From: Sipunculus nudus | Taxonomy: Eukaryota > Annelida > Sipuncula > Golfingiida > Sipunculidae | Assembly: GCA_026874595.1 (NCBI GenBank) | Contig: CM049314.1 | Span: 73,856,300-73,920,299 of the forward strand | Length of the DNA: 64,000 nucleotides | Direction of reading: 5' to 3' | In this document: piece by piece, positions 20,496 through 32,751 of the stretch | How positions within the stretch are numbered: position 1 is the first letter of the stretch | Layout: each line of letters starts with the position of its first letter | Translations under genes and position numbers: made by a program | The notes under the pieces: generated by a model | The model's input: only the letters and a program-made list of their open reading frames with translations | Told to the model about the DNA's origin: nothing | The model's database searches: none

Positions 20496-23400
20496 AGCTC
20501 AGCTGACTGAAAGTCATCTGAGCTATAGCCATCACTCTTTGTCCGTCGTCCGTCTGTCCGTCTGTCCGTCCGTTAACCAGGCACAAATCGTAACCGCTGG
20601 ACCTAGAACCTTGTAACTTGGGATTCTGAGAGGTCCAAAAAAAATCTCCTTGGAAACCAGAAATTAGGTCTCTGTTACCCATATCCTTCGAGCTATGTGG
20701 CCCCAAAGTACCCCCCAGAAAAGTCAAAAATTTCATACAAAAACTTCAATATCTCATTAACTACTTGACTGATGGTCATGATTTTTGGCATACATATTGA
20801 TCATGAGATGTTACATCACTTCCTGCAGACTGGTGGCGCCACCTGTATTTTTCGATTTTTTACTAATTTTTTTCTCTATTTTTGAGACCTTAAAAAATGT
20901 GAACATCTGTTAACAAGGCACAAATCATAAAGACTGGACTTAGAATCTTAATTCTTGACACACTGAGAGGTCCATGAAAAATCTCCTTGGAAACCAGAAA
21001 TTATGTCTCTGTTACCCATATCCTTCGAGCTATGGGGCCCCAAAGTACCCCCCAGAATAGTAAAAAATTTCATACAAAAACTTCAATATTTCAATAACTA
21101 CATCACTGATGGTCTTCATTTTTGGCATACATATTGATCATGAGATGTTCGATCAGTTCCTGCAGACTGGTGGCGCCACCTGTACTGTTTGATTTTTTAC
21201 GATTTTTTCCTCTATTTTTGAGACCTTTGAGGATGCTGTCATCTGTTAGCGTGGCACTAATCGTAACGACTGGACCTAGAATCTTCATTTTCGACACACT
21301 GAGAGACTTATGAAAAGTCTCCATGGAAACCAGAAATAAGGTCTCTGTTACCCATATCCTTCGAGCTATGGGGCCCAAAATTACCCACCAGAATAGTCAA
21401 AAATTTCATACAAAAACTTTAATATCTCATAAACTACATCACTGATGGTCATGATTTTCGACATACATATTGATCATGAGATGTTTCATCAGTTTGTGCA
21501 GACTGGTGGCGCCACCTGTATTTTTCAATGTTCACGAATTGTTTTCTCCATTTTTGAGACCTTTAAGGATGTAGTTATCTGTCAACAGGGTACAAATCGT
21601 AACGACTGGACCTAGAATCTTCGTTCTTGACACACAGGGAGACCCATGATAAGTCTCCATGGAAACCTGAAATTTGGTCTCTGTTACCCATATCCTTCGA
21701 GCTATGGCACTCCAAAGTACAGCTCAGAATAATGGAAAATTTGATACAAAAGCTAAAGTATCTGAACAACTAATGCAGAGATAACCATAATTGTTTGCAT
21801 GGATATTGATCATGGAGTGTTTCATAAGTTTCTGCAGACTGGTGGCACCACCTGTATTTGTTCGTTTTTTTTTACGAAATTTTTCTGTATTTTTGAGACC
21901 TTTAAAGATATGAACATCTGTTAACAGGGCACAAATCATAAAAACTGGACCAAGAATCTTCATTCTTGACACACAGGGAGACCCATGAAAAGTCTCCATG
22001 GAAACTTGAAATTAGGTCTCTGTTACCCATATTCTTTAAGCTGTATGGGTCCAAAATACCCACCCCCCCCAGAATAATGGAAAATTTGATACAAAAACTG
22101 CAGTATTTCAATAACTACAACACTGATGGTCATGATTTTCGGCATACATATTGATCATGAGCTGTTCCATCAGTTTCTGCAGACTGGGTGTGCCACCTCT
22201 ATTTTTTTTCAAAATTTTACGAATTTTTTCTTTTTTTTGAGACCTTTAAAGATGTGGTTATCTGTCAACAGGGTACAAATCGCAACAACTGGACCTAGAA
22301 TCTTCATTCTTGTCATGCAAGGAGGCCCATGAAAGGTGCCTGTGGAAACTTGAAATTAGGTCTCTGTTATCCATATCCTTCAAGCTATAGGACTCCGAAG
22401 TATCCCTCAGAATAATGGACAATTTGATACAAAAACTGAAGTATCTGAACAACTAATGCAGAGATTACCATGATTTTTTGCATGGATATTGACCATTAAG
22501 TGTTTTTATTAGTTTCTGCAGACTGGTGGAGCCACCTGTATATTTGTATCCGCCAAAACGAAGTTTTGCGGATACTATGTTTTTGACCGAGTTCCTCCAC
22601 CGCGGCGGCGTTCTTTTCCAGAGAGCTCCTCGGAGACTAATGGACCGATTTTTCCCAAACTTACACCTATTATCGGGTCACATGTGAACTGGTGCCTAAC
22701 CAATTTGCGTTGACCTCTGACCTTTCCTCTCTATCCAGTGTCCATTTGTGGGTCTGTTTCCACTCATAAACCCTCATATCTCGGGAACCGTTTGACCGAT
22801 CAGGAAATAAAATTGATACAAATGTAGCCCTTGGATTGCTTTATAACATACACAAAAAATCGTGGCCCCACCTGTAACCATGTTTGCACAGTGTCCATCT
22901 GTTCATCTGCCTTGGGTTAAAATCACTCATATCTCTGCAGTGAATTGACTAATTCACCTGAAATTCATCATGCGTATACATCCAGGATAGCTTTCTTGAT
23001 TTTATGACAGGTGGCGCCACCTACGTTCACGTTCACGCTGATGACATCCAAGCTTATATCTTGGGAACCGTTTGACCGATCAGGAAATAAAATTTATACA
23101 AATGTAGCCCTTTGATAGCTCTGTAACATACACAAAAAAATGGTGGCGCCACCTGTAACAATGTTTGCACAGCGTCTGTCTGTTAGTCTGCCGTTGCCTA
23201 AAATCACTCATTTCTCTGTAGTGGTTCGACATAACTGCCTAAAATTTTGCAGGTTTATACATCGTGGACAGCTTTCTTGATTTTATGACAGGTGGCACCA
23301 CCTACATTCTAGTTAACGCTGCACACATCCAAGCTCATATCTCAGGAACCATTTGACCGATTGGGCCAAAATTTTGCATGTGTTTAGATCTCACATAGGT

Positions 23401-23900
23401 CTTTATCATACACAAAACTGGAGGGGTTACCTGCAAAGATTTTTGCACAGTGTTTGTCTGTTTGTCTGCCATGGGCAAAAATCGCTCATATACATGTAGT
23501 GGTTTGACTTTTCTGCCTAAAATTTTGCAGATGTATACAACTTGGACAGCTTTCTGGATTTGTGGTAGGTGGCACAACCTACATACACATTTAGGCTGCA
23601 GACATCCATGCTAATATGCAACATACCTCACTCTATTTCCCCTTGCCACTCAATCCATGCCTCACTATCCGATTTTGGCAGATACATGTAGTCACTTGTC
23701 GGTTACCCGTATTCTAGTTTTAAAAGTCTACACATTTTTCTCTATTTTTGAGATATATAAATACAGACTAAATCTTGGCCTGTTGGTTAATCTGTTTGAT
23801 GCTTCAGTTGAATGGGTATATACTACCATTCTGATGATAAAATTTCCTTTTGCGAATCTCTTCCCAGTCAGCTGAGCATCATGACCCATGGGTCACTTGT
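20496..23900 (+). mobile_element. Family A Helentron-like element with six internal units, containing C
   Basis: The complete head hairpin AGCTCAGCTGACT..GAA..AGTCATCTGAGCT is at 20496-20524, followed by a (TCCG/TCTG)n microsatellite. About six tandem units of 334-340 bp follow (palindrome copies at 20832, 21169, 21505 and degenerate ones near 21839, 22185, 22525). After the nested C element the A body resumes and ends CAGTCAGCTGAGC.., GACCCATGGGTC, ACTTGT at about 23900. Confidence 0.85.
22545..23717 (+). mobile_element. Family C Helitron-like element, nested in A
   Basis: It starts TGTATCCGCCAAAAC..GAA..GTTTTGCGGATAC (hairpin head). Near its 3' end are GATTTTGGCAGATAC (complement of the head, one change), a hairpin GTAGTCACTTGTCGGTTAC, and TTCTAG ending at 23717. 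The A host reads continuously across it, joined between T residues with no duplication. Confidence 0.85.
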
Positions 23901-23999
23901 TTTGTATTGACTTTACATTCACATATATTTGGAACTATGGGCCTGTGGCCTTCATTTCCGGAATAAAGCATTTGTTTGTTTGTTTGTTTGTTTGTTTTG
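23901..23999 (+). mobile_element. Retroposon 3' tail with (TTTG)n
   Basis: About 70 bp of unique sequence ends GGAATAAAGCATTTG followed by (TTTG)n at about 23968-23998. Family B body resumes right after it. The likely reading is a short LINE/SINE copy in B, with family A later inserted into the retroposon. Confidence 0.5.
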
Positions 24000-26900
24000 C
24001 TTTCTGATGTTTGTTCAAATGGTCTCAGTTCAGTGACTTTTGAATAAGTTATGGGAAGCTTAATTTAGTCTTATGCCATAACAGCCCATTTTAGCTCAGT
24101 GGCTACAAAGATCTTCTTCTCAAAAACCACTGGGCCAAATTCTTAAATCTCACACATTAATTATCCTCAGATGTTGATAATTCAAGTTTGTTCAAATGGT
24201 TTTGGTTCAGTGATTTTTGGCTGAGTTATGGGAAGCTTAACTTAGCCATTTTGCTGTATTTTCCCATATGAGTTATAAACCTGCGAAACGTTTTTCGACT
24301 GATGCCACTGAAGCCAGTTTGTTAAATATTTTACAAGAATAATCTAATAGTAATTGTCATTAATGGTTCAACATGAATGATTTTTTGGCTGAATTATTGA
24401 GATTGAATTGAGTCATTTTACCATATATGTTAGCTGTGTGATGCTGTTACATCTAGCCTGGCACTAGTTTATCAGCATCTATTACATCATGCCACTAGAC
24501 ATTTAGATTTCTGGTTATCTTTGGTTAATATTGACAAAAACGTTTTTTTAAAAGCTTTTAAAAAACTTAAATTTATGATTTAAGTTATTCATCATACCAG
24601 GCAATGTTACAATCATGGATATTCAGCTCTCTGTGGCTATATAAAGACAACTGTATGTGGATTATAAATTATTGGTATCCCTACTCAATTTAAATAAAGA
24701 ATTTGCCATCAATGAGATATATCTGTATTTTAAATTTGCATTCAGTATCCATCAGTAATAATTTTACATATATTCCTGATTTCTTTTTAGCGAACCTGTG
24801 AGCTTATGCGATGGTGTGGCGTCCTCCGTCGTCCGTTGTCTGTCGTCCCTCGTCTGTACGTTAACCCATACTAACTTGAAAACGGCAAGAGTTAGCATCA
24901 CGAAATTTTATGCAAAAAATTAGTCATCTGAAAAACTCTATCGGATTTTGCTTATTTTTTGGCTAACTGCATTTTCTTCGATTTTATAGGGAGAAAGCTA
25001 AAAAAGCTTTAAAAATCTTCTTCTCTGAAACTGTTCAGCCAAATTGTCCAATATTTCACAGAAATGATCCCTGGAACAATCTCTCTCAAGTTTGTTCGAA
25101 TGGTTTAAGTTAGGTGATTTTGGCTTAGTTACAGCTAGTTGAATTTAGTCATCTGTCCAAAAAAGCATACTAAAATTACAAACTTAGAAATGGTTAGAGG
25201 TATCATCACCAAATTTTATGCCAATGTTGGTCACATGAGTCATATCTGAAGTTCAGTTATTGGTGGCGCCACCTGCATCAGCCTTTTTTTGTACAGGGGT
25301 CATCAGTGCCCGTATCAGACTGACAGCTACAAATAACTTCCTCTCTAAAACGATTTGGCCAAATTGTTTAATATCGCACAGAAATGATCCTAGGGTAGTG
25401 CTTTCTGAAGTTTGTTCAAATGGTCTCAGTTCAGTGACTTTTGGCTAAGTTATGGGAAGCTGAATTTAGTCATATACCATAACAGCCCATTTTAGCTAAG
25501 TGGCTACAAACATCTTCTTCTCAAAAACAACTGGGCCAAAGTCTTAAATCTCACATATTAATTATTCTTAGATGTTGATAATTCAAGTTTGTTCAAATGG
25601 TTTTGGTTCAGTGATTTTTGGCTGAGTTATGGGTAGCTTAACTTAGCCATTTTGCTGTATTTTCCCATATGAGTTATAAACTTGCAAAGCATTTTAGACT
25701 GATGCCATTGAGGCCAATTTGTTTAATATTTTACAAGAATAGTCCCCTGAATAATTCTTATAATGATTATCTTTTATGGTTCCAAAGAATGAATTATGGC
25801 TGAATTATAAAAATTGATTTAAGTCATTTTGCCATATATGGTAGCTGTGTAAAGCAGATTCATCTAGCCTAGCACCAGTTTATCAGCATCCCTTACATCA
25901 TGCCTCTAGACCTTCAGATTTCAGGTTATCTATGGTTAATATTGACAAGAATGTTTTTTAAAAGCTTTTAAAAAATGTAGATTTATGATTTTAGATATTC
26001 TTCATACCAGGCAATGTTAACAATCACAGGTATACAGCTCTCTGTGGGTATATAAAGACGGCTATACATAGATTATAAATAATTGGTATCCATACTCAAC
26101 TTAATTCAAGATTTTGCCATCAGTAAGATGTATCTGTATTATAATTTTGCATTCAATATGCATCTGTAGTAATTTTTAGTGAGCCTGTGAGCTAATTTGA
26201 TGTTGTGGCGGCGTCCATAGTCCATCTTCTGTAAATTAACCCATACTATTCGAAAACGACTGGAGCTAGCATCATGAAATGTAATGTAAAAAATTAGCCA
26301 TCTGAAAAACTCTGCATTTTCTTAGATTTTAATGAGAAAAAAATTTAAAAACCTTTAAAAATCTTCCCTGACTAAACGGTCAAGCCAAATTGTTCAGTAT
26401 TTCACAGAAATAATCTTTTATATCATATCTTACAAGTTTGTTCGAATGGTTCAAGTATAATATAAAAGATTAAAAAGTATTCTAGCCAAAGTATTTCAGT
26501 ATGTGTAAACAGATTTACCAACAGGCCAAGATTGTGTCTGTGATTTTAAATAGGTTGAGAAACTGCCAATTGTTTCAGCTTTGGCAACAGATCAAGAGTT
26601 CATACTGTGCAGCCAGATATAGGTCAAGAGTTCAATCAGTGCACCCAAGCACAAGGCATGTGATCACCTCATGGGTGACATGTGAACACCTCATGGGCAC
26701 CATGTGATAACCTCATAGGTTTCATGTGATCACCTCATGTGTGTCATGCCCCTCAGGGCTGCATGTGGAGCCAATCTGAGAGCTTATGCAATGGTATGGC
26801 TACTATTTCAGATTAGGCAACAGGTCATGAGTTCACTCAGTGCAGCCAGGTATAGGTCAGGAGTTCACTCTGTGCAGTAGCTGCATTCTATTTATAGCAG

Positions 26901-27566
26901 TGGTAGACTGCCCACTGCATCAGATTTGGCACCAAAGTTCAGCCTGGATCTATTTATAGCTTTGGCAGACTGCCAACTGTGTCAGATTATGCAACAGGTC
27001 AAGAGTTCACTCAGTGCAGCCAGGTCGAGTCAAAAGTTTACTCAGTCTAGCCAGGTGCAGGTCATGAGTTCACTCAGTGCAGTAGCCTGAACAAGCAATT
27101 TGTCACAGTTCACTTGGGGCAACTGCCTTTCTCACCTAAGCCTGATCAGCCCCATGCATCGACTCAAGGTAAGTTTGATGTATTGGCCTAATATAATGAC
27201 CTGTCTATGTGTCTTTGATGGCTTTCTCGCTCACAAGACAGGTGTCGCAACCTACAATGACTTTGGCACAGTTTGTGTCCCTGTATTTTCTCAGGAGGGG
27301 TTTGATATATCAGTCTGAAATTGGGCATATGTATATATCTCTGATAGCTTTGTTGTATACAAGACTGGTGGTGCCACCTACAATCATTTTTGTGTTGTGT
27401 GCACCCATACCAGAATTTCAGCAGTGATCTTTGTGTAATTGTTTCATATTCAAAATAGTTAGTACTTGCATCGTTCATATACATGAAAAGTAATGGTCAA
27501 GCATTGAAACATTATACCTGGTGTATTTCCCAATGCACAGGTTCGCATTAGGCCTGCAGGCCTTGT

Positions 27567-28617
27567 ATATAAAAAGTCAGCCGAAAAGCATTTTGTATTG
27601 GGAAAATAAATTTCAAAGTTACTCCAAGTAGGGACTTTTTTTGTGTTCAGATGGCAGTACTTGGTTTCCATTGGCAGATTGCTAGTGCCTTGATGTTGGC
27701 CATTAGCCAAGATGATGTCAGCTCTATAAATAGTTTTGGCACAGTGCCGGGATTGGAAGAAGTGCAGCCAGGTATAGGTCAAGAGTTCACTCAGTGCAGT
27801 AGCTGCATTCTATTTATAGCTTTGTAGACTGCTCACTGCATCATCTTTGGCACCAAAGTTCAGCCTGAATCTATTTATAGCTTTGGCAGACTGCCAGCTG
27901 TGTCAGATTACGCAACAGGTCAAGAGTTCACTCAGTGCAGCCAGGTACAGTTAAAAGTTCACTCAGTCTAGCCAGGTGCAGGTCAAGAGTTCACTCAGTG
28001 CAGTAGCTTGAGGCAGCAATTTGTCACAGGTCACTCGGGGGCAACTGCCTTACTCACCTAAGCCTTGTCAGCCCAGTGCCTCAAACTCTGGGGAAGTTTG
28101 ATGTATTAGACTGATATTTTGACTTGTCTATGCGTCTTTGATGGTATTCTCATTTACAAGAGTGATGCCACGTACATTGACTTTTGCATAGTGTATGTGC
28201 CTGCTTATTTCTACAGAGGAATTTAATATTTTTCAACCTGAAATTAGGCATATTTATACATATTGGATAGCTTTGTCGTATACAAGACATGTGGTGCCAC
28301 CTACAATAATTTTTGCTCAATGTGTGTCCCTGCTTATTCCTCAGGAGGGGTTTGATATATCAGTCTGTAAATTGGCATATGTGTATATCTCTAATAGCTT
28401 CGTTGTATGCAAAACTGGTGGTACCAGCTAGAATCGTTTTTGTGTTGTGTGCATCCATGCCAGAAATTCAGCAGTGATGTTTGTGTAATTGTTTCTTATT
28501 CAAAATGTTTAGTACTTGCATTGTTCATATACATGAAAAGTAATGGTTCAGCATTGAAGCATTATACCTGGTGTATTTCCCAATGCACAGGTTCACATTA
28601 GGCCTGTAGGCCTTGTT
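27567..28617 (+). mobile_element. Second family B-type 3' region
   Basis: The B body continues after the 3' end at 27566 and reaches a second B 3' end at 28587-28617 (CACAGGTTCACATT, AGGCCTGTAGGCCT, TGTT). A matching start word (TATAAAAAGTC..GAAAAGCATTTTG) recurs near 62866, so this junction is itself part of a repeated unit. Confidence 0.6.
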
Positions 28618-28658
28618 ACAAAATGCATTATAAATGTTTGCGGAGCCCACAACTTTTT

Positions 28659-28835
28659 AGCTCAGCTGACTATAAGTCATCTGAGCTATAGGAGAGTTTT
28701 ATTTTAGCAGGGCCATTTTCTCATAGCTTTTCTAATGATAATATACATGAAAAACCAAAAGAAATAAAAATATTTTGCAGTTACTAATATTTTCCAAAAT
28801 TCAGCTGAGCGATGTGACCCATGGGCCCCTTGTTT
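28659..28835 (+). mobile_element. Minimal family A element (about 177 bp)
   Basis: It has the complete head hairpin AGCTCAGCTGACT..ATA..AGTCATCTGAGCT at 28659 and a 3' end CAGCTGAGCGATGT then GACCCATGGGCC and CCTTGTTT at 28803-28835, with only about 110 bp between and no (TCCG)n. Confidence 0.75.
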
Positions 28836-29460
28836 AAAACTTAAAATAGGTGAGCTGATGGGGACAATATAATTATAATTGTTAATATAACAGTGGATTA
28901 ACCTAGGGATGAGATCTGATTTGTGAATCAATTTTAATTGAGGCATGACCGACATTGCATTCATTTCTTTTAATAGAAGTTTTCTCACAAAAAAATCAGG
29001 GTGATACACTTTTGACATTACTTTTCACATCAGCTATAATTTGCACTCCATACCAAGTGGTAGCATTACATTTGGTCTAATTCATTCCACTTGCCCACTG
29101 CCTGCTTTGGCCATCAGGATCACATGCACAGTCCTGTTTTCAGATTACATTCTCTCTGTGTTTTCTCAGCTTGTCTATCCTCAAGTCTAATACAGTCTTG
29201 TCATTAATAAGCAAAGAGGACAAGGGATCATGGGAGCTGCCATATTGCTGGTGTAGCTAACCTTATATATATATATATATACACACACACCCCTCCTTAA
29301 TTATGAGTGGACTAACCTATCAACACTGCTATGATAAAGTAGACTCTCTTTTGCTCAGTGACTTTGGGGCCTTGGGTATAATGGTCAACTGTCAATTAGC
29401 TTTGAGAAGTGTCCACCCTATGTTTTTGGACAAATCACATAGTAAGTTTACCCCTGGTGT
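28836..29460. other. Intronic stretch with a short (TA)n(CA)n microsatellite
   Basis: No gene or known repeat is seen apart from (TA)n(CA)n at about 29263-29290. Confidence 0.4.
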
Positions 29461-32400
29461 GCCTATTACATATCCACAGTGTGAGGACTGTAATATTTTC
29501 ACTCTATGAGGACTATAATATTACCACTGTGTGAGGACACTAACATTACCACTGTGTGAGGACTATCATTACCACTGTGTGAGGACTATAATATAACCAC
29601 TGTGTGGACTGTAACATTACCAGAGTGTGAGGACTGTAACAATACCAGAGTATGAGGACTCACATTACCACTATGTGAGGACTATTACATAACGGGGCCT
29701 GGACAGCTGAGCGGTAAAACGCTTGGCTTTCTCCGCTGGCGACCCCGGTTCGATCCCCGGTGTGGCTATGAGAATGGGTTGTAGTTGCCCATCCAAGGTC
29801 GGTGGTTTTCTCCGGGTCCTCTGGTTTCCTCCACCCTTACCGACTACCGAGCGCCAACATCCGAGCCATGGAGAGTGCCTCGTATTAGTTATAATAACTA
29901 GTTGTACAATCCATGTAAAATAAATAAAGTTTATAATAACCACAGGATGAGGACTAACATTACCAGTGTGTGAGGACTGTAACATAACCAACTGTGAGGA
30001 CTATAATAAAACCACTGTGTCAGGACTAATATTACCACTGTGTGAGAACTAACATTACAACTGTGTCACGACTATCATTACCACTGTGTCAGGACAATAA
30101 TATAACCACTGTGTGAGGACTCTAACATTACCACTGTGTGAGTACTGTAACATTACCAGTGTGAGGACTAACATTAACATTGCATGAGGACTACTACCTC
30201 ACACAGTGGAAATGTTACAATCCTCAAAAAGTGGAAATGTAACAGTCCTCACACAGTGAGGACTATTACATAACCACAGTGTGGGGACCGTAGTATTTTC
30301 ACTCTGTGAGGACTATAATATTACCACTGTGTGAGGACAGTAACATTACCACTGTGTGAGGAATGTAACATTACAACTGTGTGGACTGTAACATTACCAC
30401 TACATAACCACAGTGTGAGGCCTGTAATATTTTACATCCTCTTAGGACTATAATATTACCACTGTGGGAAGACTATAATATTACCACTGTGTGAAGACTA
30501 ACATTACCACAGTGTGAGGACTGTAACATTACCATCCTGTTAGGACTGTGGTATTACCACTGTGTGAGGACTGTAATATTTACACCCTTTTAGGACTATA
30601 ATATTACCACTGTGGGAAGACTATAATATTACCACTGTGTGAAGACTAACATTACCACTGTGTGAGGAATGTAACATTACAACTGTGTGGACTGTAACAT
30701 TACCACTACATAACCACAGTGTGAGGACTGTAATATTTTACATCCTCTTAGGACTATAATATTACCACCGTGGGAAGACTATAATATTACCACTGTGTGA
30801 AGACTAACATTACCACAATGTGAGGACTGTAACATTACCATCCTGTTAGGACTGTAGTATTACCACTGTGTGAGGACTTTAGCATTACCACTGTATGAGG
30901 ACCGTAAAATACCACTGTATGAGGACCGTAGCATTACCACTGTGTGAGGACAGTAACATTACCATGTGAGGACAGTAACATTACCACTATGTGAGGACTG
31001 TTACATTACCACTGTTTGAGGATTGTAACATTACCACTGTGTGAGGTGTGTAATATTACCACTGTGTGAGGACTATAATATTACCACTGTATGAGTATTG
31101 TAACATTACCACTATGTGAGGACTATAATATTACCACCGTGGGAAGACTATAATATTACCACTGTGTGAAGACTAACATTACCACAATGTGAGGACTGTA
31201 ACATTACCATCCTGTTAGGACTGTAGTATTACCACTGTGTGAGGACTTTAGCATTACCACTGTATGAGGACCGTAAAATACCACTGTATGAGGACCGTAG
31301 CATTACCACTGTGTGAGGACAGTAACATTACCATGTGAGGACAGTAACAATACCACTATGTGAGGACTGTTACATTACCACTGTTTGAGGATTGTAACAT
31401 TACCACTGTGTGAGGTGTGTAATATTACCACTGTTTAAGGGCTATAATATTACCACTGTATGAGTATTGTAACATTACCACTATGTGAGGACTGTAATAT
31501 TACCACCGTGTGAGGATTGTAATATACTTCTGTGTGAGGATTGTAACAATACCACTGTGTTAGAACTGTGACATTACCACTATGTGAGGTGTGTAATATT
31601 ACTATTGTGTGAGGACTGTGATATTAACACTGTGTGAGGACTGTAACATTACAACTGTGTGAGTATTGTAACATTACCACTGTAAGAGGACTGTAATATT
31701 ACCACTCTGAGAGGAGTGAAACATTAACACTGTGTGAGGATTGTGGTATTACCACTGTGTGAGGATTGTGGTATTACCACTGTGTGAGGAATGTGGTATT
31801 ACCACTCTATGAGGATTGTGGTATTACCACTGTGTGAGGAATGTGGTATTACCACTCTGTGAGGATTGTGGTATTACCACTGTGTGAGGAATGTGGTATT
31901 ACCACTGTGTGAGGATTGTGGTATTACCACTGTGTGAGGATTGTGGTATTTCCACTGTGTGAGGATTGTGGTATTACCACTGTGTGAGGATTGTGGTATT
32001 ACCACTGTGTGAGGAATGTGGTATTACCACTCTGTGAGGATTGTGGTATTACCACTCTGTGAGGATTGTGGTATTACCACTGTGTGAGGATTGTGGTATT
32101 ACCACTGTGTGAGGAATGTGGTATTACCACTGTGTGAGGATTGTGGTATTACCACTCTGTGAGGATTGTGGTATTACCACTCTGTTAGGATTGTGGTATT
32201 ACCACTGTGTGAGGAATGTGGTATTACCACTCTGTGAGGATTGTGGTATTACCACTCTGTGAGGATTGTGGTATTACAACTGTGTGAGGATTGTGGTATT
32301 ACCACTGTGTGAGGATTGTGGTATTACCACTGTGTGAGGATTGTGGTATTACCACTGTGTGAGGAATGTGGTATTACCACTGTGTGAGGATTGTGGTATT

Positions 32401-32510
32401 ACCACTCTGTGAGGAATGTGGTATTACCACCGTGTGAGGATTGTGGTATTACCACTGTGTGAGGATTGTGGTATTACCACTGTGAGGATTTTGGTATTAC
32501 CTCTGTTCCA
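29461..32510 (+). repeat. 3 kb minisatellite of about 25-bp units
   Basis: The units resemble ACCACTGTGTGAGGACTGTA plus ACATT. The left part (to about 31700) is divergent; the right part (about 31720-32490) is some 30 nearly identical 25-bp copies of ACCACTGTGTGAGGATTGTG plus GTATT. A block of 369 bp is duplicated in tandem (30751-31119 and 31120-31488). A SINE interrupts it at 29695-29938, and two units at about 30193-30250 are inverted. Confidence 0.95.
29695..29938 (+). mobile_element. tRNA-derived SINE inserted in the minisatellite
   Basis: The 5' part resembles a tRNA gene: an A-box-like stretch around TGGACAGCTGAGCGG and a B box GGTTCGATCC at 29747-29756 with flanking CCCC/GGGG pairing. 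It continues into a conserved-looking central part, GGTTTTCTCCGGGTCC then TCTGGTTTCCTCC, of a type shared by SINEs of distant animals, and ends in an A+T tail (AATAAATAAAG). Family naming would need a repeat library. RNA polymerase III transcription is inferred from the boxes. Confidence 0.8.
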
Positions 32511-32751
32511 GGACTGAAACATTTCCACTGTGTACCAGTGTAATATGTTGAAGGATACCTCCAACAAGTAAAACAATACAGAAATCTATGTTTTTAATCA
32601 CAAGATTGCCACATGGTCCATCTGAATATTTCTAATGGTTGTTACTTTTAAGCCAAAACAATCTATGCTGCCAGTCCTTGAGCTAAATGTGATAATTAAT
32701 GAGCTTTAAAATTGTTGTAGGTACTTGCAAAAGGTTTCCCCTTGTATTTAT
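32511..32751. other. Short unassigned intronic segment
   Basis: Lies between the minisatellite and family C. Nothing recognised. Confidence 0.3.

Larger units (their letters stand above)
18812..27566 (+). mobile_element. Family B Helentron-like element, containing nested D, retroposon tail, A and C
   Basis: A first B head AGCGAACCTGTGAGCTTATG occurs at 18812 and another at 24789; a head-like repeat lies at 26178 and a complete 3' end at 27537-27566 (CACAGGTTCGCATT, palindrome AGGCCTGCAGGCCT, TTGT). The 3' CACAGGTTCGC is the exact complement of the head's GCGAACCTGTG. B body from 18812 resumes after D (20369) and after the A-bearing retroposon (about 24002). The interval 24789-27566 may be a second B copy joined to the first; I cannot fix that boundary. 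Confidence 0.65.

Noticed and set aside
29671-29991. 106-codon open frame and an apparent tRNA gene in the minisatellite
   Set aside because: Both are explained by a tRNA-derived SINE; the tRNA-like part runs on into the SINE body and does not fold as a complete tRNA by eye.
29461-32510. CRISPR-like regular repeats
   Set aside because: The units are contiguous 25-bp tandem repeats without spacers, in a eukaryotic intron.
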